Positions 23,501-32,633 of a stretch of DNA of 64,000 nt are shown here, piece by piece. Under the pieces are notes generated by a model, which saw nothing but the letters and a program-made list of their open reading frames with translations, was not told where the DNA came from and ran no database searches. The DNA is taken from assembly GCF_903645305.1 (NCBI RefSeq), contig NZ_CAHJXO010000003.1:248001-312000 (forward strand), written 5' to 3'. A program made the translations under genes and the position numbers. Source of the stretch: Corynebacterium sp. Marseille-P4321 (GTDB lineage: Bacteria > Actinomycetota > Actinomycetes > Mycobacteriales > Mycobacteriaceae). Every line of letters begins with the position of its first letter. Position 1 is the stretch's first letter.

Positions 23501-26029
23501 TCAGCCCGGGAACCGGCGAGCGCGCCTGGAATTTGCCTCGATGAGCAGGGAACTTCCCAGCATGAGCAAGGTGGCGCCAACTGGCGGCAGCACTCCGGCC
23601 GCGGCAAGCGTGATCGCGGCTGCGTTGTACACGGTGGCGAACGTCATGTTCGCGTTCGCGATGCGGGTCACCCGGCGCGAGTGCTCGATGAGCTGCGGCA
23701 CCGCCATCACGTCGTCGCGGATGAGCACCACGCTGCAGGCGCGCTCCCAGCGCGTGTCGTCCGTGCGCACCGCGTCTAAGTCCCCGCCGGCGTAGAGGAT
23801 GCCGGTGTCGGCCACGCGCAAGGTGGGCAGCACGCTTTGGTCGCCCACCATCGCCACCGTCGCTCCCTGGGTGTGCAGCGCGCGCACCGCCCCCGGTTTC
23901 TGCGGCGCCGGGATGCCAGCCAGCACCTGGGACACGCCCAAGAAGTCCGCGAAGCGGCGCGCCACCGGGTAGGTGTCGCGAGTGAGCATCACCGTCTCCA
24001 CGTCCATCGCCTCGAGGCGGTCGATAGCCTCGATCGCGTCGTCCTTCGCAGGGTCGTAGAGCGTGACCACGCCGCGGTCCTTGCCCTGCCACCGCACCAC
24101 CACAGGCGTGCCGCCGGCAGTCGCAGCCGCGCCGAGACGGCCGGTGAGCTGTGAAAGATTGGTCGGGCGCCACAGCGAGGCAGTAATGGTCTCCGTGCGC
24201 TGGCCGTAGTGCAAGGTGACGCGGCCGCCAAGCTCGCCGTCGGGCGTGGGCTCCTCGTCGTCCACCTCGATCCAGTTCGGCAGGTCCGGGTCGCCGTTTC
24301 GCGCGTCGCGGGCCTCACGCGCTGCCTTCACCATCGCCTTGGACGCCGGGTGGCCCGAATCCGCGGCCAAGGCGCCGGCGACGCGCAGCACCATCTCGGT
24401 GCTCTCCCCGCGCGCGGCGGTGACCGTCTCCACATGCATCTCTGGCGTGACCAGGGTGCCCACACGGTTGAACACGGCCGTGTCCGTGGCGGCCAGGGTG
24501 CGCATGGTGGTCGAATCGCGCACCAGCACCCCGTTTCGCACCGCGGACTGCAGGCCCTCGCGCGTCGGCAGCGCGGGCGAGAGCGCAAGGCTCACCGGCG
24601 CCACCACAATCAGGATCGCCAGCGCCGTAGACACCGCGGCGTTCCAGTTTCCGGTAAACAGCAGCCACAGGCCGAAGTCCAGCACCGCGATGACGTACGC
24701 GGCCGGGATGAGCATGTTCGCGCTGCGGGTGGCAGCCAGCGTGGCCGCGTTTTCGTGCTGCGTGGCATCTCGCAGCCAGCGCTGGATGGCGGTGAAGCGC
24801 GTGGTGTGGCCGACGCGCTCGGCGCGTACCTTGACCTCCCCGGCGCGCAACACGGTGCCGGCATACACCCGGGAGCCGACCTTCAACGCGGGGTCGCGGC
24901 GGGTGTCCACCAGCTCCTGGTCAACCTCGCCGGAGCCGCCGACCACTTCCCCGTCCGCCGGGATAATCTGACCGGCTTTCACCAGCACGTCGTCGCCGCG
25001 CCGGATCTCGGTGGCAGGCAGCTTCTCCGCCCCGCCCGCCGCGGGGCGCAGGCGGTGGCTCACCTCGTACTGGGTTTCCGCCCCGGGTCGGCGCGCATCG
25101 AGCTCGTGCAGCAGGTTCGAGCGCGCCCGGATGGCGTAGTAGCGCCCCGCCAAGAGCAGCGTGGTCACCGCGCAACTGACTTCGAGGTAGAGCTCCGCGC
25201 CGCGCTGCATGTTCAGCGGCACCCACTCCGCAGAGGAGGTGTAGCCCAGCGAACCGACGTCGGTAAACAGCAGCACTCCCACCGACCACACGTAGGACGC
25301 CAGAATTGCGATAGAGCTCGCCCCGTCCAGCGCCGACATTCCGCGGCGCACACCACCGGCCATCGCGCGGTGGAACGGGGAGGCGCACCACAGCGCAACC
25401 GGGGTGGCCAGTGCGAGGCAAACCCATTGCCAGCCGGGGAACTCCAGCGAGGGGAAGTAGGTGAGCACGAGCACCGGGATGGTCAGCGCCACTGCCATCC
25501 ACAGGCGCACCGGCGTGACAAGGTCGCGGGCGGTAAACAGCACGTCGCCTGCCGGTCGCACTGCGCGGGGGCCGCGGGCAGCGAAACCCTGGGCACGGGC
25601 TATCAGCGTCGCTTCGTCGCTGCGCCGCTTTTTCGCCCGGCGTGGCATGGGGTGGTCCTGCCAGTAGCGTCCGTTGGCGCGGCGCCACAGGGTGGAATCA
25701 GTAACGTTGGCGCTCACGCCGAAGCGCTCGATCACCTCGGTGATCGCGGAGAGCGGAAGCGACGCCGGGGCGGTCACCCACGCCATGCGGTTGGGGTAGA
25801 CCAGCCTGGCGGAGACACCCTTGATGTTCTCCAACGCCGCCTCGATTTCGCTGAGTTGGGGTCCGTCCTCCACGCCCTCAAGCTTGAACGCGTAGGAGGC
25901 GTTCGGACGAACCAGTTCCCCGTCGAGGTCTACCGCCGCCGCTGTGGGGTCGATGCCTGCGTGTTTCGCCGCTTCGTGCGCAGCCTGGATGGATGCGTCG
26001 AGGCGCTCCAACCCTCCACCCTGTTCCAT
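23501..26029 (-). CDS. P1B-type ATPase homologue lacking catalytic residues (pseudo-pump)
   Basis: 842 residues, ATG at 26029 with GGAG seven bases upstream. An N-terminal part (about 45-108) has a heavy-metal-domain-like pattern but no CXXC. Membrane segments come in the usual order, with an actuator-like domain (340-400) and the P and N domains (505-780). Every key motif is altered. The phosphorylation site DKTGT reads NRVGT (521-525), the transport motif CPC reads APV (477-479), the actuator TGE reads DTR (375-377), and the hinge GDGxND reads GDQSVL. It cannot form the phospho-enzyme as family chemistry requires. The frame is intact and long, so it is not a decaying gene. It sits between hemE and two small membrane genes within the heme operon, so a scaffold or sensor role is a reasonable guess. 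Confidence 0.85.
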   Translation of the reverse strand: MEQGGGLERLDASIQAAHEAAKHAGIDPTAAAVDLDGELVRPNASYAFKLEGVEDGPQLSEIEAALENIKGVSARLVYPNRMAWVTAPASLPLSAITEVIERFGVSANVTDSTLWRRANGRYWQDHPMPRRAKKRRSDEATLIARAQGFAARGPRAVRPAGDVLFTARDLVTPVRLWMAVALTIPVLVLTYFPSLEFPGWQWVCLALATPVALWCASPFHRAMAGGVRRGMSALDGASSIAILASYVWSVGVLLFTDVGSLGYTSSAEWVPLNMQRGAELYLEVSCAVTTLLLAGRYYAIRARSNLLHELDARRPGAETQYEVSHRLRPAAGGAEKLPATEIRRGDDVLVKAGQIIPADGEVVGGSGEVDQELVDTRRDPALKVGSRVYAGTVLRAGEVKVRAERVGHTTRFTAIQRWLRDATQHENAATLAATRSANMLIPAAYVIAVLDFGLWLLFTGNWNAAVSTALAILIVVAPVSLALSPALPTREGLQSAVRNGVLVRDSTTMRTLAATDTAVFNRVGTLVTPEMHVETVTAARGESTEMVLRVAGALAADSGHPASKAMVKAAREARDARNGDPDLPNWIEVDDEEPTPDGELGGRVTLHYGQRTETITASLWRPTNLSQLTGRLGAAATAGGTPVVVRWQGKDRGVVTLYDPAKDDAIEAIDRLEAMDVETVMLTRDTYPVARRFADFLGVSQVLAGIPAPQKPGAVRALHTQGATVAMVGDQSVLPTLRVADTGILYAGGDLDAVRTDDTRWERACSVVLIRDDVMAVPQLIEHSRRVTRIANANMTFATVYNAAAITLAAAGVLPPVGATLLMLGSSLLIEANSRRARRFPG

Positions 26030-26032
26030 GGT

Positions 26033-26527
26033 CTACTCCACGCCCTGCCACACGTCGCCGCTCATTTTGTCCACGTACGCGTTGGCGTCCGGGCGGAAGG
26101 CGAAAAACAGCGCAAATACCAGCACGATCACCACGGTAAACGACGCCCAACCGGACACGTTCACCACAAATCCCGCAAGGTTCACAAAAATGGTCAGCCC
26201 GATAAACGCCGCCGCCACCCGCCGCGCCGTCTTCGAGCCTTTGGGGAAGTAGGCGGCGGCACACGTCAGGCCGATGCCGAAGATGATGTTTCCCCACGCC
26301 AGCACGCGCAGGTTAAGCATGAACTTCGAGCCGGAGTCCGGGTCGAAGTCGGCGGGCGCGCCCTTCGCGAGTTGCGCGAACCCGATCACCAGCATGAGCA
26401 CCGCGGACACCAGGCACAGGTAGTAGCTGGTGCGCAGGGTGCCCGGCCAGCGCTCGCCTACTTCGCCGGTGAAGCGGCGGTTGCGGTCGCCGGGGTCCGA
26501 CACCATCGTCGGGAACATGCCTGCCAT
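26033..26527 (-). CDS. four-segment membrane protein in the heme operon
   Basis: 164 residues. A polar N-terminus (DPGDRNRRFTGEVGERWPGTLR) is followed by four likely membrane helices at about residues 33-53, 72-94, 102-122 and 124-146. I do not recognise a family by motif. The start could be ATG 26527 or 26518. It ends 3 bases before the ATPase-like gene, and its ATG directly follows the stop of the next membrane protein, so the three form a tight unit. Positional conservation with heme genes in corynebacteria is my recollection, not shown here. Confidence 0.75.
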   Translation of the reverse strand: MAGMFPTMVSDPGDRNRRFTGEVGERWPGTLRTSYYLCLVSAVLMLVIGFAQLAKGAPADFDPDSGSKFMLNLRVLAWGNIIFGIGLTCAAAYFPKGSKTARRVAAAFIGLTIFVNLAGFVVNVSGWASFTVVIVLVFALFFAFRPDANAYVDKMSGDVWQGVE

Positions 26528-27118
26528 TTACTGCTCCTTGCGGTTGGCTTTGGATTCTGTCCACTCCACGGACGCCTTGTCCGCGGAGTACACGATGCCC
26601 ATGACCCCGGCGACGCCGAGGATGATCTGAATGATGCCATCGAACGCGTAGAACGCCACCGGCAGCGAGGTCGCGGCCGACGACAGCATGAACAGGGTAA
26701 GCACCCGCACGCCGAAAAACACGCCGAAAACTTGCAGCAGGCGCCGCGCGTTCGCCGCCCAGCTCTTCTGTTGCTTAATGGCGCGCAGCGCGAGCGCGAG
26801 CAGCAGAATGAAGACAAGCTGGATCAGCGCCATCACCGCGATCGCGCCGTACACGCTCACGTTTAACATCGCGTCCGAGGCTTGCTCGCCCGCGGCTTTC
26901 GCCTGTTCCTTGGCCTGTTCGCGTAGCGGCGCCGGATCGAGCACCGCCGCGGTGACCACAAGAATCTGGTGCAAAAACTCGCCGGCGATCATCACGGCCC
27001 AGCTCAGCAGCATGTAGCGCACGGCCTCGGGCACGCCGCCTGGAGCATTTTGCTTATCGACGGCACGCGGCTCCACACGCGACGGCGCCTGCGGATTCAC
27101 GGGTGGAAGGCTAGCCAT
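26528..27118 (-). CDS. four-segment membrane protein after hemB
   Basis: 196 residues from the ATG at 27118, chosen because it overlaps the hemB stop (ATGGCTAG) and so couples translation. A basic, Pro-rich N-terminus (PPVNPQAPSRVEPRAVDKQN) precedes about four membrane helices, with a short acidic/basic loop rich in Ala, Glu and Gln between the first two (LREQAKEQAKAAGEQASDA). No named family recognised. It ends with a polar tail. Together with 26033-26527 and the pseudo-ATPase it makes a membrane module of unknown function inside the heme operon. Confidence 0.75.
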   Translation of the reverse strand: MASLPPVNPQAPSRVEPRAVDKQNAPGGVPEAVRYMLLSWAVMIAGEFLHQILVVTAAVLDPAPLREQAKEQAKAAGEQASDAMLNVSVYGAIAVMALIQLVFILLLALALRAIKQQKSWAANARRLLQVFGVFFGVRVLTLFMLSSAATSLPVAFYAFDGIIQIILGVAGVMGIVYSADKASVEWTESKANRKEQ

Positions 27119-28115
27119 TGATCCGCTTCGCCGCCTCAATCGCGTAGTACGTGAGAATCTGCTCCGCGCCAGCCCGCTTGATGGATGTCAGAGCCTCCAT
27201 CATCGATTCCTCGAAGTCGAGCCAGCCGTTGCGCCCGGCGGCCACAAGCATCGCGTACTCGCCGGAGACCTGGTAGGCCGAAACCGGCACCGGGGAGACC
27301 TCCGCCACCTTGGCAAGCACATCCAGATACGGCATGGCGGGCTTCACCATGACAAAGTCCGCTCCCTCGGCCACATCCAGATCCACCTCGAGCAGGGACT
27401 CGCGCACGTTCGCCGGGTCCTGCTGGTAGGTGCGGCGGTCGCCCTTGAGCGAGGAGCCGACGGCGTCGCGGAACGGGCCGAAGAACTTGGAGGCGTACTT
27501 CGCCGAGTAGGCCATGATCGCCACCTCGGTGAAGCCCTCGCGGTCCAAGGCTGCACGGATGGCGCCGATCTGGCCGTCCATCATCCCGGACGGGCTCACA
27601 ATGTGGGCACCGGCGCGGGCCTGGGCGAGTGCCATGTCGCAGTACAGCTCAACCGTCGCGTCGTTGTCCACGTACTCGTTGCCGCGGGCATCATGGGCGA
27701 GCACGCCGCAGTGCCCGTGGTCCGTGAACTCGTCCAGGCAGGTATCGGCCATGATGAGCAGGTCGTCGCCGAACTCGTCGCGAAGCTGCCCAAGCGCGAC
27801 ATTGAGCACGCCGTCCTCGGCGATGCCCACCGATCCGGTGGCGTCCTTGTCCTCCTCGCGCGGGACGCCGAACAGGTCGACGCATTTCACGCCCACCTCG
27901 AGCGCGTCGTGGCAGATGGTCTTCAGCGAGTCCGCGGTGTGTTGGTACACACCCGGCATGGACGCGATCTCGCGCGGGGAGTCAAGCCCGTCGGCGATGA
28001 ACAGCGGCAAGATGAAATCCGCCGGGTGCAGGCGCGTTTCAGCGGTGAGCTCGCGCATCGCAGGGTTCTGGCGCAGGCGCCTGGGGCGCCGGGTGATCTC
28101 AGACATGGGCGCCAT
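27111..28115 (-). CDS. hemB: delta-aminolevulinic acid dehydratase (porphobilinogen synthase)
   Basis: 334 residues from ATG 28115 (GGGGAA about 7 bases upstream); ATG 28106 is an alternative. The two active-site lysines lie in AYSAKYASKF and VMVKPAMPYLD (the second forms the Schiff base). The metal-site loop reads DTCLDEFTDHGHCG: the second Cys of the usual zinc triad (CLCEYTDHGHC) is Asp, so the site is a mixed form between zinc- and magnesium-type enzymes. It joins two aminolevulinates to make porphobilinogen. It lies 13 bases after the hemD fusion and overlaps the next membrane gene by 8 bases. Confidence 0.95.
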   Translation of the reverse strand: MAPMSEITRRPRRLRQNPAMRELTAETRLHPADFILPLFIADGLDSPREIASMPGVYQHTADSLKTICHDALEVGVKCVDLFGVPREEDKDATGSVGIAEDGVLNVALGQLRDEFGDDLLIMADTCLDEFTDHGHCGVLAHDARGNEYVDNDATVELYCDMALAQARAGAHIVSPSGMMDGQIGAIRAALDREGFTEVAIMAYSAKYASKFFGPFRDAVGSSLKGDRRTYQQDPANVRESLLEVDLDVAEGADFVMVKPAMPYLDVLAKVAEVSPVPVSAYQVSGEYAMLVAAGRNGWLDFEESMMEALTSIKRAGAEQILTYYAIEAAKRING

Positions 28116-28127
28116 TGTAGTTCCCCG

Positions 28128-29822
28128 CTAGCTGGCCGCCTTACGACGCTTCTTGCGCGGCGGCGGCAGCTGTCCTGCGGCGCGCAGCGACGCCACGTGG
28201 TCGGCCAGTGCGTCCACCAGATGGTCCACGTCTGCCTCCTCCGGCACAACGTCGACACGCAAGCCCTGCTCGCGCGCCTCCTGCGCCGTGACCGGGCCGA
28301 TGCAGGCGATGATCGTGCGCGCGTGCGGCTTGCCCGCGATGCCCACCAGGTTCTTCACCGTGGACGGGGAGGTGAAACACACGGCGTCGAAGCCGCCGGT
28401 TTTGATCATGTCGCGGGTCTCCGGCGCCGGCGGGGCGGCGCGCACGGTGCGGTAGGCGACCACGTCGTCGACCTCCCAGCCCTTCTGCACCAGGCCGTCG
28501 ACCAGCACGTCGGAGCCCAGATCAGCGCGCGGCAGCAGCACACGGCCCACCGGGTCGATGTCCTCGACGTACTCCGGGAACGCCTCGGCCAACCCGGCGG
28601 CGTTTTGCTTCGTGCGGTGCGGCACCAGCTCCGCCTGCATGCCGAGGGCCTTGATCGCGTCCGCGGTCTTCTGCCCCACCGCACCCAGGTGCACACCGGC
28701 GAACGAGCGCGCGTCCAGGCCCAACTCCTCGAACTTGTCCCACACAGCGTTCACCGCGTTGACGGAGGTAAACAGCACCCACTGGTAGCGCCCCTCGACG
28801 ATGCCCTTGATCGCGCGGTCCATCTGCGCGGGGTTGCGCGGCGGCTCCATCGAAATCGTGGGCACGGAGTGCGGAATCGCGCCGTGCTGGCTCAGCCGGG
28901 CGTTCATGGGGCCGGCCTGCTCCTTCGCGCGCGGCACGAGCACGCGCCAGCCGTACAGCGGCCGGTTTTCCCACCAGGAGTACTTCGAACGGTCGTCGGC
29001 GACGGTGCCGAGGGTGACCACCAGCGCACCGGCCAAGTCGGCATCCAGCTTGCCCACGGTTTCCAGCGTCGCGTCGAACGTGCGCTGCAGCCGCGTCGTG
29101 CCGTTCGTGGTGATGGTCACCGCGGTGGTGCCCGCGAAGCCACGCTCCATCAGCGCGGCCGCCATGGTCTCTAAGTGCTCTTGCAGCGCCTGGAACACCA
29201 GCGGTTGCGGCGCCTGGGCCAGCTGGTCCCAGTCCACCGGCTCGTTCGCTAGGTCGGTCTCGGTGTAGGTGGACCCCAGCGCAATGCCCGCGAACGACGG
29301 CACCGTCGACGGCAGCGACATACCCGGCACCACCTGGAACTCCAGCCCGGCCGCGGCGACGGCGGAGATCTCCTCCATCACCGAATCGCGCGTGAGCGGG
29401 TTGCCGGCCACCAGGCGGATGACGTCGCCGTCGCCGCCGTCGCCGCGTTCGAAGGCGGAGGCTGCGTCGTCAAGCGATTGCTTCAGCTTGTCGACGATGC
29501 CCTCCCCCAGCTCAACCTCCTCCAGCTCAGCCGCCGTCGGCGGCTCCGGGCGCGGGGGCTTACGGCGCGCACCGGCCTCCTTGGCCTCGGCGCAAAGCTT
29601 CTCGTAGGCCTTGTTCGCCTCCTCCAACTTCGCCTTCGGCACGGTGAGCGCGGACGCGACAACGCTTCGAACCCCCTCAGACACCTCGGGGTCAACGAGC
29701 GCTATAGAATTAGACTCCATCACCTCGCGGGCGCGGACGGTGAGCAACTCCGGGTTGCCGGGTCCTGCCCCCACGAAGATCACCTTCCCCAGCGGCTGGG
29801 GGGCGTGGGCGGACTGTGTCAT
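28128..29822 (-). CDS. hemD: uroporphyrinogen III synthase fused to a methyltransferase-like domain
   Basis: 564 residues from the ATG at 29822. The first 300 or so follow the tetrapyrrole methyltransferase (CobA/SUMT) fold: VGAGPGNPELLTVRAREVM opens it. But the usual GGDPFIFGRG reads AGNPLTRDSV and the VPGITSA region is changed (VVPGMSLPSTVPSFAG). A charged insert of about 70 residues (Lys, Glu, Ala, Pro) interrupts it. The last 250 are a normal HemD domain (GWRVLVPRAKEQAG; LFTSVNAVNAVW; GAVGQKTADAIKALG). The HemD half closes hydroxymethylbilane to uroporphyrinogen III. The methyltransferase half probably does not make siroheme. Fusions like this are known in Actinobacteria. Confidence 0.88.
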   Translation of the reverse strand: MTQSAHAPQPLGKVIFVGAGPGNPELLTVRAREVMESNSIALVDPEVSEGVRSVVASALTVPKAKLEEANKAYEKLCAEAKEAGARRKPPRPEPPTAAELEEVELGEGIVDKLKQSLDDAASAFERGDGGDGDVIRLVAGNPLTRDSVMEEISAVAAAGLEFQVVPGMSLPSTVPSFAGIALGSTYTETDLANEPVDWDQLAQAPQPLVFQALQEHLETMAAALMERGFAGTTAVTITTNGTTRLQRTFDATLETVGKLDADLAGALVVTLGTVADDRSKYSWWENRPLYGWRVLVPRAKEQAGPMNARLSQHGAIPHSVPTISMEPPRNPAQMDRAIKGIVEGRYQWVLFTSVNAVNAVWDKFEELGLDARSFAGVHLGAVGQKTADAIKALGMQAELVPHRTKQNAAGLAEAFPEYVEDIDPVGRVLLPRADLGSDVLVDGLVQKGWEVDDVVAYRTVRAAPPAPETRDMIKTGGFDAVCFTSPSTVKNLVGIAGKPHARTIIACIGPVTAQEAREQGLRVDVVPEEADVDHLVDALADHVASLRAAGQLPPPRKKRRKAAS

Positions 29823-30036
29823 AGAAGATCTCTTCTGGGTCTCAAAAAATATGGTTTGCAGGCACAAACAATTGCCCCCGCACTGCCAGTGGCGCCTAGG
29901 AATATCCCTAAGGCGACCCCGGTGTACGGAGGAAAATCTAGTATGGTATCTCCACCTTAAAGGCGAGCTGCCCCATATCAAAACCGCAGAGCTACCGCCC
30001 GGCTACTCCCCTGCTACCGCGCGGTCACTCCCCTGG

Positions 30037-30918
30037 CTAATCCATGAGCTCTGCCGCGCCGCGGGAAAGCAGCTCCTCGGCCACCTCACGCCCCACGGCC
30101 TCCGGGTCGCGCCCGGTCGCGGCGTGCGTGAGCTGGCGCGAGCCGTCGAGGGCGAACACGCCGGCGCGCAGCGACACCTCGCCGCCTTCAATCGTGGCAG
30201 TGGCAGCCACCGGCGCAGTACATCCCGCCTCCATCGTCGCGAGCACAGTGCGCTCGGCGCGCGCCTGCGCGGCCGCGTCAGCGTCGAAGAGGCTGTCTAT
30301 CGCCTCGCGCGCCGCGGCGTCGTCCACCCGACACTCCACTCCAAGCGCGCCCTGGGCCGGCGCCGGCATGAACTCTTCCGGCGCGAACAGCTGCGTAGCC
30401 CGATCCCCGTAGCCGCCGCGTGCAAGTCCCGCGTAGGCGAGCACGATCGCGTCAAGGTCGCCTGCTTCCACGTAGCCCATGCGCGTCTCAATGTTGCCGC
30501 GCAGCGGGCGGATGTCCAGGTCGGGGCGCGCAGCGCGCAGCTGCGAGATGCGCCGCGGCGCGGAAGTGCCCACACGCGCACCCTCGGGCAGGTCGGCGAG
30601 CGTGAGCCCGTCGCGGGCGATGAGCGCTTCGCGCCTGTCCTCGCGCACCGGCACGATGAGGTGCGTGCGCGGCTCGTAGGCGGTGGGCAGGTCCTTCATG
30701 GAGTGCACCGCGATATCCACCCCGCCCGCGAAAAGCTCCTCGCGCAGCGCGGAGGTGAACACGCCGACGCCGATGCGCTCCACCGGCGCCTGTGACAGGT
30801 CGCCCGCGGTGGAGACAATCTTCAGCTCCGCCGGGTATCCGGCCTCGATGAGCGCGTCGCGCACGTGCCCGGCCTGAGTGGTGGCCAGGTGCGACCCGCG
30901 GGTTCCAATCTGCAGCAT
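30037..30918 (-). CDS. hemC: hydroxymethylbilane synthase (porphobilinogen deaminase)
   Basis: 293 residues. [14 protein letters not shown] starts the family fold; VHSMKDLP and [13 protein letters not shown] carry the substrate-contacting Lys and Arg residues; and [10 protein letters not shown] (about residues 230-239) holds the Cys that binds the dipyrromethane cofactor. It assembles four porphobilinogens into hydroxymethylbilane. It follows hemA by 13 bases. The 214 bases before hemD contain no other gene and may hold a separate hemD promoter, though I cannot place one with confidence. Confidence 0.95.
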   Translation of the reverse strand: MLQIGTRGSHLATTQAGHVRDALIEAGYPAELKIVSTAGDLSQAPVERIGVGVFTSALREELFAGGVDIAVHSMKDLPTAYEPRTHLIVPVREDRREALIARDGLTLADLPEGARVGTSAPRRISQLRAARPDLDIRPLRGNIETRMGYVEAGDLDAIVLAYAGLARGGYGDRATQLFAPEEFMPAPAQGALGVECRVDDAAAREAIDSLFDADAAAQARAERTVLATMEAGCTAPVAATATIEGGEVSLRAGVFALDGSRQLTHAATGRDPEAVGREVAEELLSRGAAELMD

Positions 30919-30931
30919 CCTCGTGCCTTTC

Positions 30932-32275
30932 CTATTCCTTGCCGGTTTCTTTCTCGGCCGGTGCGCCCATCTCCCCGAGCAGCGGCAAGCGCTCCGCGGA
31001 CACGGCCACCGAGGTGTGCTCGAAGCCGAACAGCTCCTCGACCACCTCTTCCGCGCTCACGGTCTCGGGCGCCGCAGCGAACTCCTTCAGCTTCACGGTC
31101 GGAGCGTGCAGAAGCTTATCGACGACACGTTTGACCATCCGCGCGATCTGCTCGAAATCCTCCTCGGGCAGATGGGGCAGCCGCGTGCGCAGCCGCTCCA
31201 ATTCCTGGCCGGAGATCTCGGCCGCTCCCCTGCGCAGGCGCGTGACCGCCGGGGCGACCTCGCGCATGCGCTGCTCCGAGCTGAACTGGCGCACCTCTTC
31301 GTCCACGATCGCCTCGGCGCTGCGAAGGGCACGAGAGTCGGCGGTATCTGCGCCGTTCAGCGACTCGCTGAGGGATTCGATGTTCACCAGGTGCACGCCC
31401 GGCAGGTCCGCGACCGCATCGTCGATGTCTCGCGGCAGCGACAGGTCCGCGAGCATCACCGGCCCGCCGACCAGTTCCGGGGTGATGGTGAACCCGTCGG
31501 AGGCTGTGGCGGAAACCACCACGTCCGCGCCCGCGATGGCGTCCGCGCGGTCGGAGAAATCCACCACGTCCGCCGCCACGCCGGCCTCGCGGGCGTGCTC
31601 GGCGAGGCGTTCCGCGCGTGAGCGTGTGCGGTTCGCTATCACCAGCCGGTCCACGCCCTGCTTGCCCAGGTGCGTGGCGGCCAAAGAGCTCATCGCGCCG
31701 GCGCCGAGCACCACCGCCGTGGTGCCGGAGAAGTCCTGCGCCCCCATCGCCCGCAGCGTCTCCTCCAGCGCCGCGGTGACCATTGAGGCGCCCGATTCGT
31801 CGATAGCCGTCTCCGCGTGCACCCGCTTGCCGGTGTGCAGTGCCGTCTGCGCGAGCGAGTGCAGGTTCGGGCCCACCGTGCCGCGCTCAGAGGCGTCCAC
31901 GTAGGCGGCGCGCACCTGGCCGATAATCTGCTGCTCGCCCACCACCATCGAATCCAGGCCGCTGACCACGCGGAACATATGCTCCGCGGCCGCGTCGGCG
32001 TAGCGCACGTAGAGGTAGTGCCGCAGCTCGGGCGCGCCCACCCTGGACACGTCCGCGAGCACCTTCAGCACGTCCTCCACCCCGGCGTGGAACGCGTTAG
32101 TCACCGCGTAGACCTCCAGCCGGTTGCAGGTGGACACGATCATCGCCTCCGACAGCGAAGGCTGCGCAACCAGCGCAGATCCCGCCCCGTGCTGCACCGT
32201 CTCATCCATGCTGAGGCGCTCAAGCAGGGCCACAGGCGCCGACCTGTGCGACATCCCCACGACCAGCACGCTCAC
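30932..32275 (-). CDS. hemA: glutamyl-tRNA reductase
   Basis: 447 residues from the GTG at 32275, preferred over the upstream TTG because GGGAGG stands 7 bases before it. Key residues: [12 protein letters not shown] with the catalytic Cys (about residue 49), EQQIIGQVR, and the NADPH-binding [15 protein letters not shown]. It reduces glutamyl-tRNA to glutamate-1-semialdehyde, the controlled first step of heme synthesis by the C5 route, and works with HemL. A good -10 (TATACT) lies 38 bases upstream of the start, inside the intergenic gap, so hemA has its own promoter. In relatives this promoter is under heme-responsive two-component control. Confidence 0.95.
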   Translation of the reverse strand: MSVLVVGMSHRSAPVALLERLSMDETVQHGAGSALVAQPSLSEAMIVSTCNRLEVYAVTNAFHAGVEDVLKVLADVSRVGAPELRHYLYVRYADAAAEHMFRVVSGLDSMVVGEQQIIGQVRAAYVDASERGTVGPNLHSLAQTALHTGKRVHAETAIDESGASMVTAALEETLRAMGAQDFSGTTAVVLGAGAMSSLAATHLGKQGVDRLVIANRTRSRAERLAEHAREAGVAADVVDFSDRADAIAGADVVVSATASDGFTITPELVGGPVMLADLSLPRDIDDAVADLPGVHLVNIESLSESLNGADTADSRALRSAEAIVDEEVRQFSSEQRMREVAPAVTRLRRGAAEISGQELERLRTRLPHLPEEDFEQIARMVKRVVDKLLHAPTVKLKEFAAAPETVSAEEVVEELFGFEHTSVAVSAERLPLLGEMGAPAEKETGKE

Positions 32276-32312
32276 AAACAAACCTCCCTCGGCACGGCAA
32301 AAATCAAACTAA

Positions 32313-32318
32313 AGTATA
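32313..32318 (-). promoter_or_regulatory. -10 box of the hemA promoter
   Basis: TATACT on the minus strand, about 38 bases before the hemA GTG. A -35 at 17 bases spacing is poor, which suggests activator dependence or an extended -10 type. Confidence 0.5.
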
Positions 32319-32323
32319 GCCGT

Positions 32324-32560
32324 CTAGCGCGCCAACTCCGCCGCGAGGTCGGCGTTGTCCACCTCCCAGCACGCGAACTCTTCGCCGTCGACGACCACAA
32401 CGGGCACGCGGTCGCCGTACTCGGCGGCCGCATCAGGGTCCGCGTCAACGTCGACAAGCACCAGCTTCGCGCCATGCTTTTCGACGACTGGCGCGATCTG
32501 CCCCGCCACCCTCTCGCACGACCCGCAGCTTTCGCGCACCATCAGCTCAACCGTTTTCAC
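32324..32560 (-). CDS. small glutaredoxin-like thiol protein (CGSC motif)
   Basis: 78 residues starting at the GTG at 32560, with AAGGAG 5 bases upstream; longer frames overlap the divergent phosphatase gene. Glutaredoxin fold: ELMVRESCGSCERVAGQI gives the redox pair CGSC (about residues 12-15), the cis-Pro is in DRVPVVVVDG, and a conserved Cys follows in EEFACWEVD. It resembles the DUF836/glutaredoxin-2-like group. It may reduce disulfides in the cytoplasm. It lies just upstream of hemA on the same strand and could share a transcript with it. Confidence 0.75.
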   Translation of the reverse strand: MKTVELMVRESCGSCERVAGQIAPVVEKHGAKLVLVDVDADPDAAAEYGDRVPVVVVDGEEFACWEVDNADLAAELAR

Positions 32561-32633
32561 ACCTGCTCCTTCCTCGCCCGCGCGTTGTACGATTGCACAC
32601 GCTAACACCGCCAGCGAAAGGGGCCGCACCACC

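Noticed and set aside
24209..26866. 885-residue + strand frame opposite the pseudo-ATPase
   Set aside because: Shadow frame: composition is extreme in His, Arg and Gly, no motifs, and the minus-strand gene is well supported.
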